NCBI RefSeq assembly: GCF_040546685.1
Contig: NZ_JBEPOH010000001.1
Coordinates: forward strand, 2,418,001 to 2,482,000
DNA length: 64,000 nt
Source of the DNA: Variovorax sp. OAS795
GTDB lineage: Bacteria; Pseudomonadota; Gammaproteobacteria; Burkholderiales; Burkholderiaceae_C
Direction: 5' to 3'
Of this stretch, positions 16,287 to 25,083 are shown in pieces. A program made the position numbers and the translations under genes. The notes under the pieces are model-generated. The model saw only the letters and a list, made by a program, of their open reading frames with translations, did no database searches and was not told the origin of the DNA. How positions within the stretch are numbered: the stretch's first letter is position 1; each line of letters starts with the position of its first letter.

Positions 16287-18182
16287 TCAGAACTTCAGGA
16301 AGCCGGTCGAGAACCACGGGAAGGCGGCCACGATCACCAGGCCCACCAGCATCGCGGCGATGTAGCCCCAGATGTGCCGGATGCCTTCGTCGGGGTTGAC
16401 CTTGCTCACGGCGCAGGCGCCGTAGTAGCCCACGCCGAAGGGTGGCGCGAAAAGGCCGATGCCCATCGCGAAGATGACGACCATCGCGTAGTGCACCTCG
16501 TGCACGCCCGCGGCCTTGGCAATGGGGAACAGCAGGGGCCCGAACAGCACGATGGCCGGAATGCCCTCGAGCACGCTGCCCAGCACGATGAAGGCGACGA
16601 TCGACACCGCCAGGAAGCCGTAGGCACCGCCCGGCAGCGCGCCCATCACGCGCGCCAGGTCTTGCGAGAAGCCTGATTGCGTGAGCCCCCAGGCCATGGC
16701 CGTGGCGCAGCCGACAATGAAGATGATCGCGCCCGAGAGCGATGCCGTGTCGACCAGCATCGGCTTGAGCCGCTTCCAGTCGAACTGCCGGTAGACAAAG
16801 AGCCCGACCAGCGCCGAGTACACGATGCCGATGGTCGACACCTCGGTGGCGGTGGCCACGCCTTCGACCACGGCGGCGCGGATCACGAACGGCAGCAGCA
16901 CCGCCGGGAGCGCAACCAGCAGCAGCTTGCCGATCTCGCGCTTGCTGTGGCGCTGCACACCGCTGAGGTCTTCGCGCCGGTAGCGCCACCACACCACCAC
17001 GCACAGCGCGGCGCCCAGCACCACCGCCGGCAGCAGCCCGCCGGTGAACAGCGCGGCAATCGAAATGCCCGTGACCGAGCCGATGGTGATGAGCACGATC
17101 GACGGCGGAATGGTCTCGGTCTGCGCGCCCGTTGCCGAGAGCAGCGCCACCAGGTCGCCGGGCTTGGCGCCGCGCTTGACCATCTCCGGGAACAGCACGG
17201 GCGCGATGGCCGCCATGTCGGCGATCTTGGAGCCCGAGATGCCCGACACCAGGTACATTGCGCCGATCAGCACATACGAGAGGCCGCCGCGCACATGGCC
17301 CAAGAGGCTCGCAAGAAACTGGATCATGGCGCGCGCCATGCCCGTCATCTCGATCAGTGCACCCAGGAAGATGAAGAGCGGCACTGCAAGCAGGATGAGG
17401 TGCGACATGCCTTCGTCGAGCCGGCCCACCATCACCAGCAGCGGCGTTCGCGTGGTCAGCGCCAGGTAGCCGAAGGTGGCCAGCGCGAAAGAGAAAGCGA
17501 TGGGCACGCCCGAGAGCACGGTGGCGGCCACCACCACCACGAAGAAGATCACCAGGTTGAACTTGCCGAGCGCGCCGAACAGCGGCGCAGCGAGCCAGAA
17601 GGCGCCGACCAACGCGGCCATGCCCAGCACCGCCACCGCGATCTGCCGCCCGGTGCACACGCGCAGCAAACGCAGCAGCGCCATCGCCACCATGATGCCG
17701 ATGCCGGCCGGAATGGCCGCGGCGCGCCAGGCGTTGCTGATCTCCAATGCGGGCGTGACGATGAACGACTCTTCGTGTGCATAGTCGATCGACGGCCAGA
17801 TGATCAGCACCAGGAAAGCGATCGAGGCCGCGATGGCGAAGGCATCGAGCATCGCGCGCGTCGAAGGCGCCACCTTCTGCAGCAGCGCGGTCATGCGCAT
17901 GTGCTCGCCTCGCCGCAATGCCACCACGGCGCCCAGCATCGACAGCCAGAGAAAGAGAATGGACGCGAGCTCGTCCGACCACACCAGCGGCGCATGGAAC
18001 ACATAGCGCGACACCACGCCCGCGAACAGCACGCCGATTTCGGCCAGCACCAGCAGTGCGGCTACCGCCTCCACCACGCCGCCCAGCACGCGGTCGGCGC
18101 GGCCCGCCATGCCGCTCAGTGCGTTGGCCGACGGCCCCGCGCCCACGAACGGGGCGGCCTCGAAAGTCGATTCATGCACCAT
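16287..18182 (-). CDS. TRAP transporter fused permease (DctQ-DctM)
   Basis: 631 residues. An N-terminal four-helix DctQ domain (about 25-170, with SRYVFHAPLVWSDELAS) is fused to the twelve-helix DctM ion-coupled transporter domain (about 185-625, with VPLFIFLGALIEMTGMA and GSKIADMAAIAPVLFPEM). TRAP transporters take up organic acids with a sodium gradient. The partner binding protein is encoded directly upstream, six bases away. The genes behind it suggest a branched sugar acid as cargo. Confidence 0.93.
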   Translation of the reverse strand: MVHESTFEAAPFVGAGPSANALSGMAGRADRVLGGVVEAVAALLVLAEIGVLFAGVVSRYVFHAPLVWSDELASILFLWLSMLGAVVALRRGEHMRMTALLQKVAPSTRAMLDAFAIAASIAFLVLIIWPSIDYAHEESFIVTPALEISNAWRAAAIPAGIGIMVAMALLRLLRVCTGRQIAVAVLGMAALVGAFWLAAPLFGALGKFNLVIFFVVVVAATVLSGVPIAFSFALATFGYLALTTRTPLLVMVGRLDEGMSHLILLAVPLFIFLGALIEMTGMARAMIQFLASLLGHVRGGLSYVLIGAMYLVSGISGSKIADMAAIAPVLFPEMVKRGAKPGDLVALLSATGAQTETIPPSIVLITIGSVTGISIAALFTGGLLPAVVLGAALCVVVWWRYRREDLSGVQRHSKREIGKLLLVALPAVLLPFVIRAAVVEGVATATEVSTIGIVYSALVGLFVYRQFDWKRLKPMLVDTASLSGAIIFIVGCATAMAWGLTQSGFSQDLARVMGALPGGAYGFLAVSIVAFIVLGSVLEGIPAIVLFGPLLFPIAKAAGVHEVHYAMVVIFAMGIGLFAPPFGVGYYGACAVSKVNPDEGIRHIWGYIAAMLVGLVIVAAFPWFSTGFLKF

Positions 18183-18188
18183 GGACGG

Positions 18189-19208
18189 TCAGGCCAGCTT
18201 GCCGACCGCGCCTTCGAGCAGCGCCCACGCTTCGGGGCCGAATCGGCCCTTCCACTCGCCGTAGAAACCCGATTCGCGCAGCTTGGCGCGAAAGCTCTCG
18301 GCCACCGGGCGGTTGATGGTGAGGCCCTTGGCCTGCAGGTCGCCGACGACCGACTCGTTGAGCTTCCTGATGTCGTCGCGCTGCTGCATGCCGGCGTCGT
18401 TGATGGCGCGCGCGACGATGGTCTTCAGGTCGTCGGGCAGTGCCTCCCAGGCACGTCCGTTGGCAATGAACCAGTAGCCGTCCCAGATGTGGTTGGTGAG
18501 CGAGCAGAACTTCTGCACCTCGAACAGCTTGGCGACCTGGATGATCGGCAGCGGGTTCTCCTGCGCATCGACGATCCTGGTCTGCAGGGCGGAGTAGACC
18601 TCGCTGAACTGCAGGCTCGCGGGTGCGGCGCCCAGGCCCTTGAACATCGAGATCGACAGCGGGCTCACCGGCACGCGGATCTTCAGGCCGTCCATGTCCT
18701 TCGCGTTCGTGACCGGCGCCTTGCTGCTGGTGGTCTGGCGAAAGCCGTTGTCCCACATCTTCTCGAAGGCGTAGAGCCGCGACTTGGCAATGGCACCGCG
18801 CACATGCGCGCCGAGCTTGCCGTCCATGGCCGACCAGACCTGGGCGTAGTCGTTGAAGGCAAAGCCCACCGCATTGATGGCTGCCACCGGCACCAGCGTG
18901 GCAATGACCAGCGCCGAGGGCGTGAAGAACTCGATGCCGCCCGAGCGCACCTGGGCCAGCATGTCGGTGTCGCCGCCCAGCTGGTTGTTGGGAAAGATCT
19001 TGATCTCGACGCGGCCCTTGGTTTCCTTGGCGATGCGGTCGGCCGCCTCCTGCGCGCGGATGTTCAGCGGATGCGTCAGCGGCAGGTTGTTGCCGTACTT
19101 GTAGGAGAACTCGGCCGCGCGCGCGATGCGCGGCAAGGCCGCCGCGATGCCGGCTGCGGGGAGGGCGGAAAGCGTGCGCAATGCACTGCGGCGGGTCAGC
19201 GATGTCAT
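18189..19208 (-). CDS. TRAP transporter periplasmic binding protein (DctP)
   Basis: 339 residues from ATG 19208, preceded by GGAGA. A twin-arginine-like signal (MTSLTRRSAL, hydrophobic stretch, ARA-AEFSYKYGN) covers about the first 31 residues. DctP features follow: LPLTHPLNIRAQEAADRI, EIKIFPNNQLGGDTDML and the carboxylate-binding arginine in LKIRVP. It is the first gene of the operon and faces a LacI regulator. Three TGATGC repeats lie just upstream. Confidence 0.93.
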   Translation of the reverse strand: MTSLTRRSALRTLSALPAAGIAAALPRIARAAEFSYKYGNNLPLTHPLNIRAQEAADRIAKETKGRVEIKIFPNNQLGGDTDMLAQVRSGGIEFFTPSALVIATLVPVAAINAVGFAFNDYAQVWSAMDGKLGAHVRGAIAKSRLYAFEKMWDNGFRQTTSSKAPVTNAKDMDGLKIRVPVSPLSISMFKGLGAAPASLQFSEVYSALQTRIVDAQENPLPIIQVAKLFEVQKFCSLTNHIWDGYWFIANGRAWEALPDDLKTIVARAINDAGMQQRDDIRKLNESVVGDLQAKGLTINRPVAESFRAKLRESGFYGEWKGRFGPEAWALLEGAVGKLA

Positions 19209-19220
19209 GTCTTGTCTCCG

Positions 19221-19248
19221 TGATGCGGTTGATGCAATCTGATGCATC
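19221..19248. promoter_or_regulatory. Three phased TGATGC repeats upstream of dctP
   Basis: TGATGC occurs at 19221-19226, 19230-19235 and 19240-19245, spaced 9 and 10 bases, close to one helical turn. The last is part of the palindrome GATGCATC (19241-19248). They lie in the 114-bp gap between dctP and the divergent lacI-type gene and may be its operator, or a leader element because they are only 13-40 bases from the dctP start. Confidence 0.45.
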
Positions 19249-19322
19249 CTTGTAATCGGGGCCCAGTGAAGATAAAAGCCTGCATGATCCAGGTCAAACT
19301 CTGGCTTGATGGTTTTTGATGT

Positions 19323-20372
19323 ATGCGGGAGAACCCTCCAACCGATGCGCGCCGCGCCCGCGTGGTCGACATCGCGCGTGCCGCCCAGGTGTCGACCGCC
19401 ACCGTCGATCGCGTGCTCAACCGGCGCCCCGGCGTGCGCGACGCCACCGTGCAGCGCGTGCTCAAGGCCGCGGGCGACCTCGACTACCTGCCCGGGCCCG
19501 AGCTCTACGCCGCGCTCACGCCGCCGCCCCTCAGGCTGGTGTTCCTGCTGCCCGCGGGCACCAACCGGTTCCTGCGCATGCTGGGCGACATGGTGGGCTA
19601 TTCGCAGGAGCACTGGGCGCCGTTCAACGTGCAGTGCCGCACCGTCTTCATCGAGAGCTTCAACCCGCACGAGCTGGCCGATGCGCTGCGTCGCCATGGC
19701 CAGCGCTGCGACGGCATCGCGATGATGGCACTGGAGCACCCCGCGGTGCGCGAGGCGGTGGCGGCGCTCGCTGCGCGCGGGGTGCCGGTGGTCACGCTGA
19801 TTTCAGACCTGTCGAATTCGGAGCGCGCCGCCTTCGTGGGGCTCGACAACCGCGCGGCCGGGCGCACCGCGGGCTATCTCATCGGCCGCTTCATCGGCGC
19901 GCGCGCCGCCAAGGTCGCGCTCATCGCGGGCAGCCTGAGCTACAAGGCGCACGAGGAGCGCGAGGCCGGTTTCCTCCACGTCATCGACGAGATGTTTCCA
20001 AAACTCCAAGTGGTGGGCCTGCGCGAAGGGCAGGACGATGCCGGCAAGAACTACCGCCAGACCCGCGCGCTGCTGGAGCAGTACCCCGACATGGGCGGCA
20101 TCTACAACATCGGCGGTGCGTCAGACGGCGTTGCGCGCGCACTGAAGGAGGCCGGGCGCGAGCAGAAGGTGGTCTTCATCGGACACGGCCTCACCCCCGA
20201 CACGCGCACGCTCCTGATCGACGGCAGTATGGACGCGGTGATCACGCAGAGCCCGCACACCACGCTCGTGAACTGCGTGCGCATCTTCGCCAACCTGCGC
20301 GACAAGCGCGAGGCGCTCGGCGGCGTAGAGACCACGCGCAGCCAGGTGATCTTCCGCGAGAACCTGCCCTAG
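19323..20372 (+). CDS. LacI-family transcriptional regulator
   Basis: 349 residues. The helix-turn-helix and hinge cover residues 13-58 (VVDIARAAQVSTATVDRVLN), followed by a periplasmic-binding-protein-like sugar domain of the subtype with a predicted D-ribose/inositol-like pocket (VGLDNRAAGRTAGYLIGRFI, LISDLSNSERAAF). It is divergent from the TRAP/RuBisCO-like operon and is its likely regulator. The effector is presumably the imported sugar acid or an intermediate. Confidence 0.92.
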   Translation: MRENPPTDARRARVVDIARAAQVSTATVDRVLNRRPGVRDATVQRVLKAAGDLDYLPGPELYAALTPPPLRLVFLLPAGTNRFLRMLGDMVGYSQEHWAPFNVQCRTVFIESFNPHELADALRRHGQRCDGIAMMALEHPAVREAVAALAARGVPVVTLISDLSNSERAAFVGLDNRAAGRTAGYLIGRFIGARAAKVALIAGSLSYKAHEEREAGFLHVIDEMFPKLQVVGLREGQDDAGKNYRQTRALLEQYPDMGGIYNIGGASDGVARALKEAGREQKVVFIGHGLTPDTRTLLIDGSMDAVITQSPHTTLVNCVRIFANLRDKREALGGVETTRSQVIFRENLP

Positions 20373-20401
20373 CGGTCCGTGCCGCCCGGCACGGTTTACC
20401 G

Positions 20402-20475
20402 ATGGACACCTCCAGGGCGTGTGAGCGTCAATAATGGGCTGGATTCCGTGTCCCCGGACGCAATATGGACACCTC
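20402..20475 (+). promoter_or_regulatory. Two direct copies of ATGGACACCTC upstream of the first Crp-type gene
   Basis: An 11-bp sequence at 20402-20412 is repeated exactly at 20465-20475. The copies are 63 bases apart, six helical turns, and the second abuts the start codon. Such phasing suggests looping or cooperative binding by one protein, possibly autoregulation by the Crp-type product. Confidence 0.4.
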
Positions 20476-21192
20476 ATGTACCTGCATCCGCTGATGGCCA
20501 ATGTGCCCCCGACCGAACGCGCGGCATTGATCGAATGCAGCGAGCTGCGTTCCTACCGCCGCAGCGACAACGTGCTGGCGGCGCAGGAGTGGACCGGAAG
20601 CATCTACTTCGTGACGAACGGGCTCCTGCGCGTGGTGGAGCATGGCAGCGGCCCGGATGGCGACGCGACGACCGACTTCATCCATCGGAACGATTTCTTC
20701 CTCGGCGCCACCCTGCAGGAGGACCGCCACAGGGCCACGCAGACGCTGGTCGCCGCGCTGCCGTCCTCGGTGTACCTGATCCCCATCCCCGCGATGCGCA
20801 GGCTCTGCGAAGCCCATCCCGACGTGGCCATGGCCTTGTTCGAGATGGCGGCGAGGCGGATCAGGATGCTGCGCGGCCAGTTGCAGAAGGTCTCTTCGCT
20901 CTCGTCCGAAGACCTTGTGGCGCGGGTGCTTCACCAACTGACCCAGCTCGCACCCGCAAGCACCGGCGGGTTCGACAAGCGCATCACCCAGGCCGTGATC
21001 GCCTCCTATTCGGGGCTCTCGCGCGAACTGGTCAACAAGATCATGCGCGACCTCGAAAGCCGAGGCCTGGTCTGGCGCGACGGGCAGGGCATCCATGTGG
21101 GGGCGGAATTCGCATCGACGCACATCGGCGGCTTGCAGGAGAGCGTTCCCGATGCCGGGGAGCGCCAGCGTGCGTTGAAGAAAGAAGGCTGA
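20476..21192 (+). CDS. Crp/Fnr-family transcriptional regulator (copy 1)
   Basis: 238 residues from ATG 20476, chosen because the tandem paralogue starts at the same place (MYL..L). An N-terminal cyclic-nucleotide-binding-type barrel (about 15-120; LRVVEHGSGPDGDATTDFI, FFLGATLQEDRHRATQTLVA) is joined by a long helix to a winged helix at about 165-215 (ITQAVIASYSGLSRELVNKIMRDLESRG). No FNR cysteine cluster is present. It is followed at 21287 by a close paralogue. Target genes unknown. Confidence 0.88.
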   Translation: MYLHPLMANVPPTERAALIECSELRSYRRSDNVLAAQEWTGSIYFVTNGLLRVVEHGSGPDGDATTDFIHRNDFFLGATLQEDRHRATQTLVAALPSSVYLIPIPAMRRLCEAHPDVAMALFEMAARRIRMLRGQLQKVSSLSSEDLVARVLHQLTQLAPASTGGFDKRITQAVIASYSGLSRELVNKIMRDLESRGLVWRDGQGIHVGAEFASTHIGGLQESVPDAGERQRALKKEG

Positions 21193-21286
21193 TTTGTAAC
21201 AAGGTCAGGCGTGTTCCCGGGTTGTCCCAGGGGTCATCCCTAATTCATGGGTAGGCGCCCATGGGGCTTTCCCGCATCATCGGGAC

Positions 21287-22003
21287 ATGTATCTGAATAC
21301 TTTGGTTTCGGGCCTGCCGCCTGCAGAACGCGCGGCGCTGGTCCAGGCCAGCGAGCTTCGTTCCTACCGGCGCAATGAAACCGTTCTTGCCGTGGACGAA
21401 TGGACCGACCGCTTCTACTGCGTCGCCAGCGGCCTCTTGCGCGTGGTGGCGCATGGCCGCGCCGGCAGCGGCGACGTGACCACCGAGTTCATCCGCCGGG
21501 ACGATTTCTTTCTCGGCTCCTCCCTTTCCGAAGACCGCCACCAGTCCACCCAGACGCTGATCGCGGCGCTGCCTTCGTCGGTGTACCTCATTCCAATTTC
21601 CGCCATGCGAAAACTTTGCGAGCGGCACCCGCACGTGGCCATGGCGCTGCTCGATATCGCGATGAAGCGAATGAACCTGATGCGCGGCCAGCTCCGGAGG
21701 ATTTCCGCCCTGTCCTCCGAAGACCTCGTGGGCCGCGTGCTCCATCAGCTGACGCAGCTGGCACCCGCCACGACCGGCGCGTATGACAAGCGCATCACCC
21801 AGTCGGTGATCGCGTCCTATTCGGGCCTCTCGCGCGAGGTGGTCAACAAGACCATGCGCGACATGGAGAACCGCGGCCTTGTGCGCCGCGACGACGACGG
21901 CGTGCACGTGCCCGCGGACTTCGCGGCGACCGACTTCGACCTGCCGCCCGACGACCTGGAGCCGCGCGAACCCCGGGGCTGCGCGCCGCGGCCGTGTTCC
22001 TGA
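21287..22003 (+). CDS. Crp/Fnr-family transcriptional regulator (copy 2)
   Basis: 238 residues, colinear with the gene 95 bases upstream and identical or similar along nearly its whole length (shared SELRSYRR, AALPSSVYLIPI, SSEDLV.RVLHQLTQLAPA, DKRITQ.VIASYSGLSRE.VNK). The pair arose by tandem duplication. The copies diverge most at the C-terminal tail and in the effector barrel, which suggests different ligands with related DNA targets. Confidence 0.88.
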   Translation: MYLNTLVSGLPPAERAALVQASELRSYRRNETVLAVDEWTDRFYCVASGLLRVVAHGRAGSGDVTTEFIRRDDFFLGSSLSEDRHQSTQTLIAALPSSVYLIPISAMRKLCERHPHVAMALLDIAMKRMNLMRGQLRRISALSSEDLVGRVLHQLTQLAPATTGAYDKRITQSVIASYSGLSREVVNKTMRDMENRGLVRRDDDGVHVPADFAATDFDLPPDDLEPREPRGCAPRPCS

Positions 22004-22181
22004 AGTTGTATCAACTTTGTCCAATTTGTGACGCGCGCCACATCTGCGGCCCGAAAGCGGATGCCAGGAGCCGGCGTTCTCCGTAGCATCGATTCAGTCT
22101 CATCCATGTTCCAGGAACTTGCAGGTTGACGGCCTCCAGGTTCCAGTCTTGCGGATCGCCAACGCTGGCGAGCAATTGAAA

Positions 22182-22685
22182 ATGTCCATCACGCACACCG
22201 AATCGACGATCAAGCGGCATCCCTCCTGGCAGCAGGCGGGGGGGCCGGCGATCGGCAGGCTCCCGCGTGCCGCGGCCAACGACGATTGGCGCGTGAACTC
22301 CGCAGCCGCCGCGGGCGCCGTGCGCGACATGTTCGCAAAGGCCAACGCCATGGACCTCGCCTCGCTGATGCGATCGATCGAGCTCGGCAACTCCCCGGCG
22401 GCATCGGCAATTGCGCGGCGCATCCTCGACGCCTTGCCTGCGACGGCCGAACCCAGGCCCGCCGCGGCCTCGAAGGGCCTCTTGTCGCCGCGCGAACTGA
22501 AGGTGCTGCGGCTCATTTCCGAGGGGCAAAGCAACCGGCAGATCGCCGAGGACACGCACCGTTCCATCAACACGATCGAGGCCCAGCTCAAGAGCATCTA
22601 CCGCAAGCTGGACGTCAAGTCGCGCACGCAAGCGGTCCGCGAGGCCACGCAAATGGGCCTCCTGAGCTGGGAAGAGGCTTCCTGA
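22182..22685 (+). CDS. LuxR-type DNA-binding protein without a receiver
   Basis: 167 residues from ATG 22182. The C-terminal third is a LuxR/MalT-type helix-turn-helix (LSPRELKVLRLISEGQSNRQIAED, INTIEAQLKSIYRKLDVKSRTQAV). The N-terminal 95 residues show no receiver, PAS or ATPase domain and look like a short helical region. It resembles the tail of a large MalT-type regulator made as a separate protein. A TTG start at 22119 is possible. It follows the two Crp-type genes, so this is a block of three regulators. Confidence 0.8.
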   Translation: MSITHTESTIKRHPSWQQAGGPAIGRLPRAAANDDWRVNSAAAAGAVRDMFAKANAMDLASLMRSIELGNSPAASAIARRILDALPATAEPRPAAASKGLLSPRELKVLRLISEGQSNRQIAEDTHRSINTIEAQLKSIYRKLDVKSRTQAVREATQMGLLSWEEAS

Positions 22686-22709
22686 GGCGCGGCGCCTTGC
22701 GCCGCACCG

Positions 22710-22952
22710 CTACTTGGCCGGGGTACTTGCTGGTGCGGTATTTTCCGGCGATGCCTGCGGCGCTGTGCCCGCAGGCGCACTCTGTGTCGGCGTCTCGGGC
22801 TTGACCGGGCCTTCCTCCCTCGTCTGCGTCAGGAAGTTGTAGGCCAGCGCCAGCAAGAAGACGAAGATCGCCGCGCCAATGCCCCACCGGAAGACGCGCC
22901 GGTTGTCGCGCTCGTCGTTCCTCGCTTGTTGAGCCTTCATTCTCTCGATCAT
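22710..22952 (-). CDS. Small single-pass membrane protein
   Basis: 80 residues from ATG 22952, supported by AAGGAAG eight bases upstream. A charged N-terminus (MIERMKAQQARNDERDNRR) is followed by one membrane helix (about 25-43) and a proline/alanine/threonine-rich tail. Orientation would put the tail in the periplasm. No known domain. Confidence 0.7.
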   Translation of the reverse strand: MIERMKAQQARNDERDNRRVFRWGIGAAIFVFLLALAYNFLTQTREEGPVKPETPTQSAPAGTAPQASPENTAPASTPAK

Positions 22953-23207
22953 CTCGGTCTTCCTTCCGTGCGGTTTTTTCCGAACGCTGCGCCGGGGCGA
23001 TAGCACAGGGTGTCGGACGGCGGCTTGGAAGCCTGTCGCGAAAACACAGAACAGCGAGGCGCCAGATCGCCGGCCACGGCGGCCCCGTGCGTCAGCCATT
23101 GGAGACGGCCGCGCGGCGATGCAGGCCTACGTTGCCGTGCTCCGCGTCGCACTCGCCGGGCAGCCCCGAGCGTCCAAGCTCCGCGCATGAAGCAAGGAGA
23201 TCGCCCG

Positions 23208-23699
23208 ATGAACACGTCCGTCCGGAGCCCGGCGAGTTCGGTCCTCAGAACCGGCCTCATCGCCGGCGCCTTCGCCAGCGTGGCATCGAGCATGGCGCTG
23301 GCGGTGTGCGGCCGCCGCGAGGCGGGAAGCTCCTCGGCGCCCCACAACGCCATCAGCCACTGGATATGGGACCGCGAGGCGTTGTTCAGGAAGTCGCCGA
23401 CGCTGCGCCACACGGTGCTCGGCTACGCCATCCACCACGGCTCCGCAACTTTCTGGGCGGTGCTCTATGCCTGGCTGCATGCCAACCGGCGGCCCGCGCA
23501 ATCGCTGCCCGCGGCGTTGTCGGGCGCGGGTATGGCGGCAGGTGTCGCATGTGCCGTCGACTTCCTGGCCACGCCCAGGCGCCTGACGCCGGGCTTCGAG
23601 CACCACCTGTCCAAAGCCTCGCTGGCCGCGGTGTACGCGAGTTTCGCGGTCGGTCTTGCGCTGGGCTGTGCGGTGGCGAACCGTCCGGCCGGCCGTTGA
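23208..23699 (+). CDS. Hypothetical integral membrane protein
   Basis: 163 residues from ATG 23208, with AAGGAGA upstream; a second ATG at 23187 is less well placed. About four membrane helices are predicted (residues 14-33, 70-88, 100-118 and 132-152). A conserved-looking HHGSATFWAVLYAWLHA stretch is the most distinctive part. It precedes an SDR-DoxX fusion and a DUF2269 gene in the same direction with gaps of 36 and 7 bases, so the three form an operon. Function unknown. Confidence 0.75.
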   Translation: MNTSVRSPASSVLRTGLIAGAFASVASSMALAVCGRREAGSSSAPHNAISHWIWDREALFRKSPTLRHTVLGYAIHHGSATFWAVLYAWLHANRRPAQSLPAALSGAGMAAGVACAVDFLATPRRLTPGFEHHLSKASLAAVYASFAVGLALGCAVANRPAGR

Positions 23700-23735
23700 A
23701 GCCCGGGGCTGGCGCGGCACCGCGAAAGACGAGCG

Positions 23736-25076
23736 ATGAGAGTGGTGATCGTCGGCGCATCCGGCTTCCTCGGACGCGCATTCGCCGAAGCCCTGGCCCA
23801 CCGCGGCGCCGACCTGCTGTGCACCGCACGCGACCCCGGGAGCGCACGCGCGCAGGCCACCTGGCCGCAGGCGCACACGCAATGGATCTGCGCCGACCTG
23901 GCCCAGGCTCCGCCGGCTTCGTTCTGGGCCGGGCACTTGCGCCGCGGCGATATCGTCATCAATGCGGCCGGGGTGCTGCGCGAGCGGCATGCGGGCGAGT
24001 TCGATGCCGTGCATCACCGCGGCCCGGTGCAACTCTTCGAGGCCTGCGCTGCGGCCGGCGTGGCGCTGGTCATCCAGGTCTCCGCGCTGGGCGCCGCAAC
24101 CGACGCCGCCAGCGGCTATCACCGCAGCAAGGGCCAGGCCGACCACCATCTGCGGCAATGCCGGGTCGCATCGGCCATCGTGCAGCCTTCGCTCGTGTGG
24201 GGCGACGACGGTGCGAGCGCCGGGCTCTTTGCCGCGCTGGCCGTGATGCCGCTGCTGGTCCTTCCGGGCGGTGGCCGGCAGCAAGTGCAGCCGGTTCACC
24301 TGGACGACGTGGTGGCCGGCGTGCTGGCCTTGGCCGAAGCGCAGCCCGTGGGCAGCCGCACCATCGCGTTCGTGGGCCCAGAGCCGGTGAGCTTTCGCGG
24401 CTACCTGGCCGACCTGCGGGTGCAGCTCGGCCATGCCCGCGCCGCATGGGTGCTGCCGGTCCCGGAAGGGCTGTTCCGCTTCGGCGCGCGGCTGGCCGGA
24501 CAGTTCGAGGCGAGCTTTCTCGATGCCGACACGGCGGGCATGCTGCTGCGTGGCAACACCGCGCCCGCAGACGACTTCGCGCACTGGCTGCGCCGCGCGC
24601 CGCGCTCGCATCGCGCCTTCGTTCCCGCCCACCGTGCCGAGGCGCTGCGCCGCGCGTCCTGGCTGGCATGGATGCTGCCGTTGCTGCGCGCATCGGTGGC
24701 GCTGGTATGGATCTGGACCTTCGTGGTGTCCATCGGGCTCTATCCGCGTGACCAGAGCCTCGCATTGCTGGCCCGCGTGGGGGCCAGCGGCGCGTGGGCC
24801 GAACTGCTGCTCGACGGCGCGGCGGTGTTCGACCTGGCGCTGGGCATCGGCACGCTGGCCCTGCCGGCGGCCTGGCGCGCCCGCGTGCTGTGGCCGCTGC
24901 AGCTGGCGTTGATCGGTTTCTACACGGCGGCCATCAGCTGGGCGATGCCGGAATTCTGGCTGCACCCGTTCGGGCCGCTCTCCAAGAACCTGCCGATGTG
25001 CGCGGCCATCGCGCTGCTCTGGGCGATGGAGCCGCCCCCGCGCTCCAAGGGTCGCGCAATGCCCACACCGGATTGA
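23736..25076 (+). CDS. NAD(P)-binding SDR-type protein fused to a DoxX-like membrane domain
   Basis: 446 residues. Residues 1-290 are an atypical SDR (VVIVGASGFLGRAFAEAL nucleotide loop, VINAAGV, SALGAATDAASGYHRSKGQAD with the YxxxK-like pair). Residues 300-430 hold four membrane helices of the DoxX-like type (SVALVWIWTFVVSIGLYP ... FGPLSKNLPM). Such fusions are annotated as epimerases with a membrane anchor in many Burkholderiales. The reaction is unknown; the membrane part suggests a quinone- or lipid-linked substrate. Confidence 0.85.
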   Translation: MRVVIVGASGFLGRAFAEALAHRGADLLCTARDPGSARAQATWPQAHTQWICADLAQAPPASFWAGHLRRGDIVINAAGVLRERHAGEFDAVHHRGPVQLFEACAAAGVALVIQVSALGAATDAASGYHRSKGQADHHLRQCRVASAIVQPSLVWGDDGASAGLFAALAVMPLLVLPGGGRQQVQPVHLDDVVAGVLALAEAQPVGSRTIAFVGPEPVSFRGYLADLRVQLGHARAAWVLPVPEGLFRFGARLAGQFEASFLDADTAGMLLRGNTAPADDFAHWLRRAPRSHRAFVPAHRAEALRRASWLAWMLPLLRASVALVWIWTFVVSIGLYPRDQSLALLARVGASGAWAELLLDGAAVFDLALGIGTLALPAAWRARVLWPLQLALIGFYTAAISWAMPEFWLHPFGPLSKNLPMCAAIALLWAMEPPPRSKGRAMPTPD

Positions 25077-25083
25077 ACCCGCC

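Noticed and set aside
16677..19223. An 848-residue plus-strand open frame opposite the TRAP genes
   Set aside because: Histidine- and glutamine-rich shadow of the DctQM and DctP genes.
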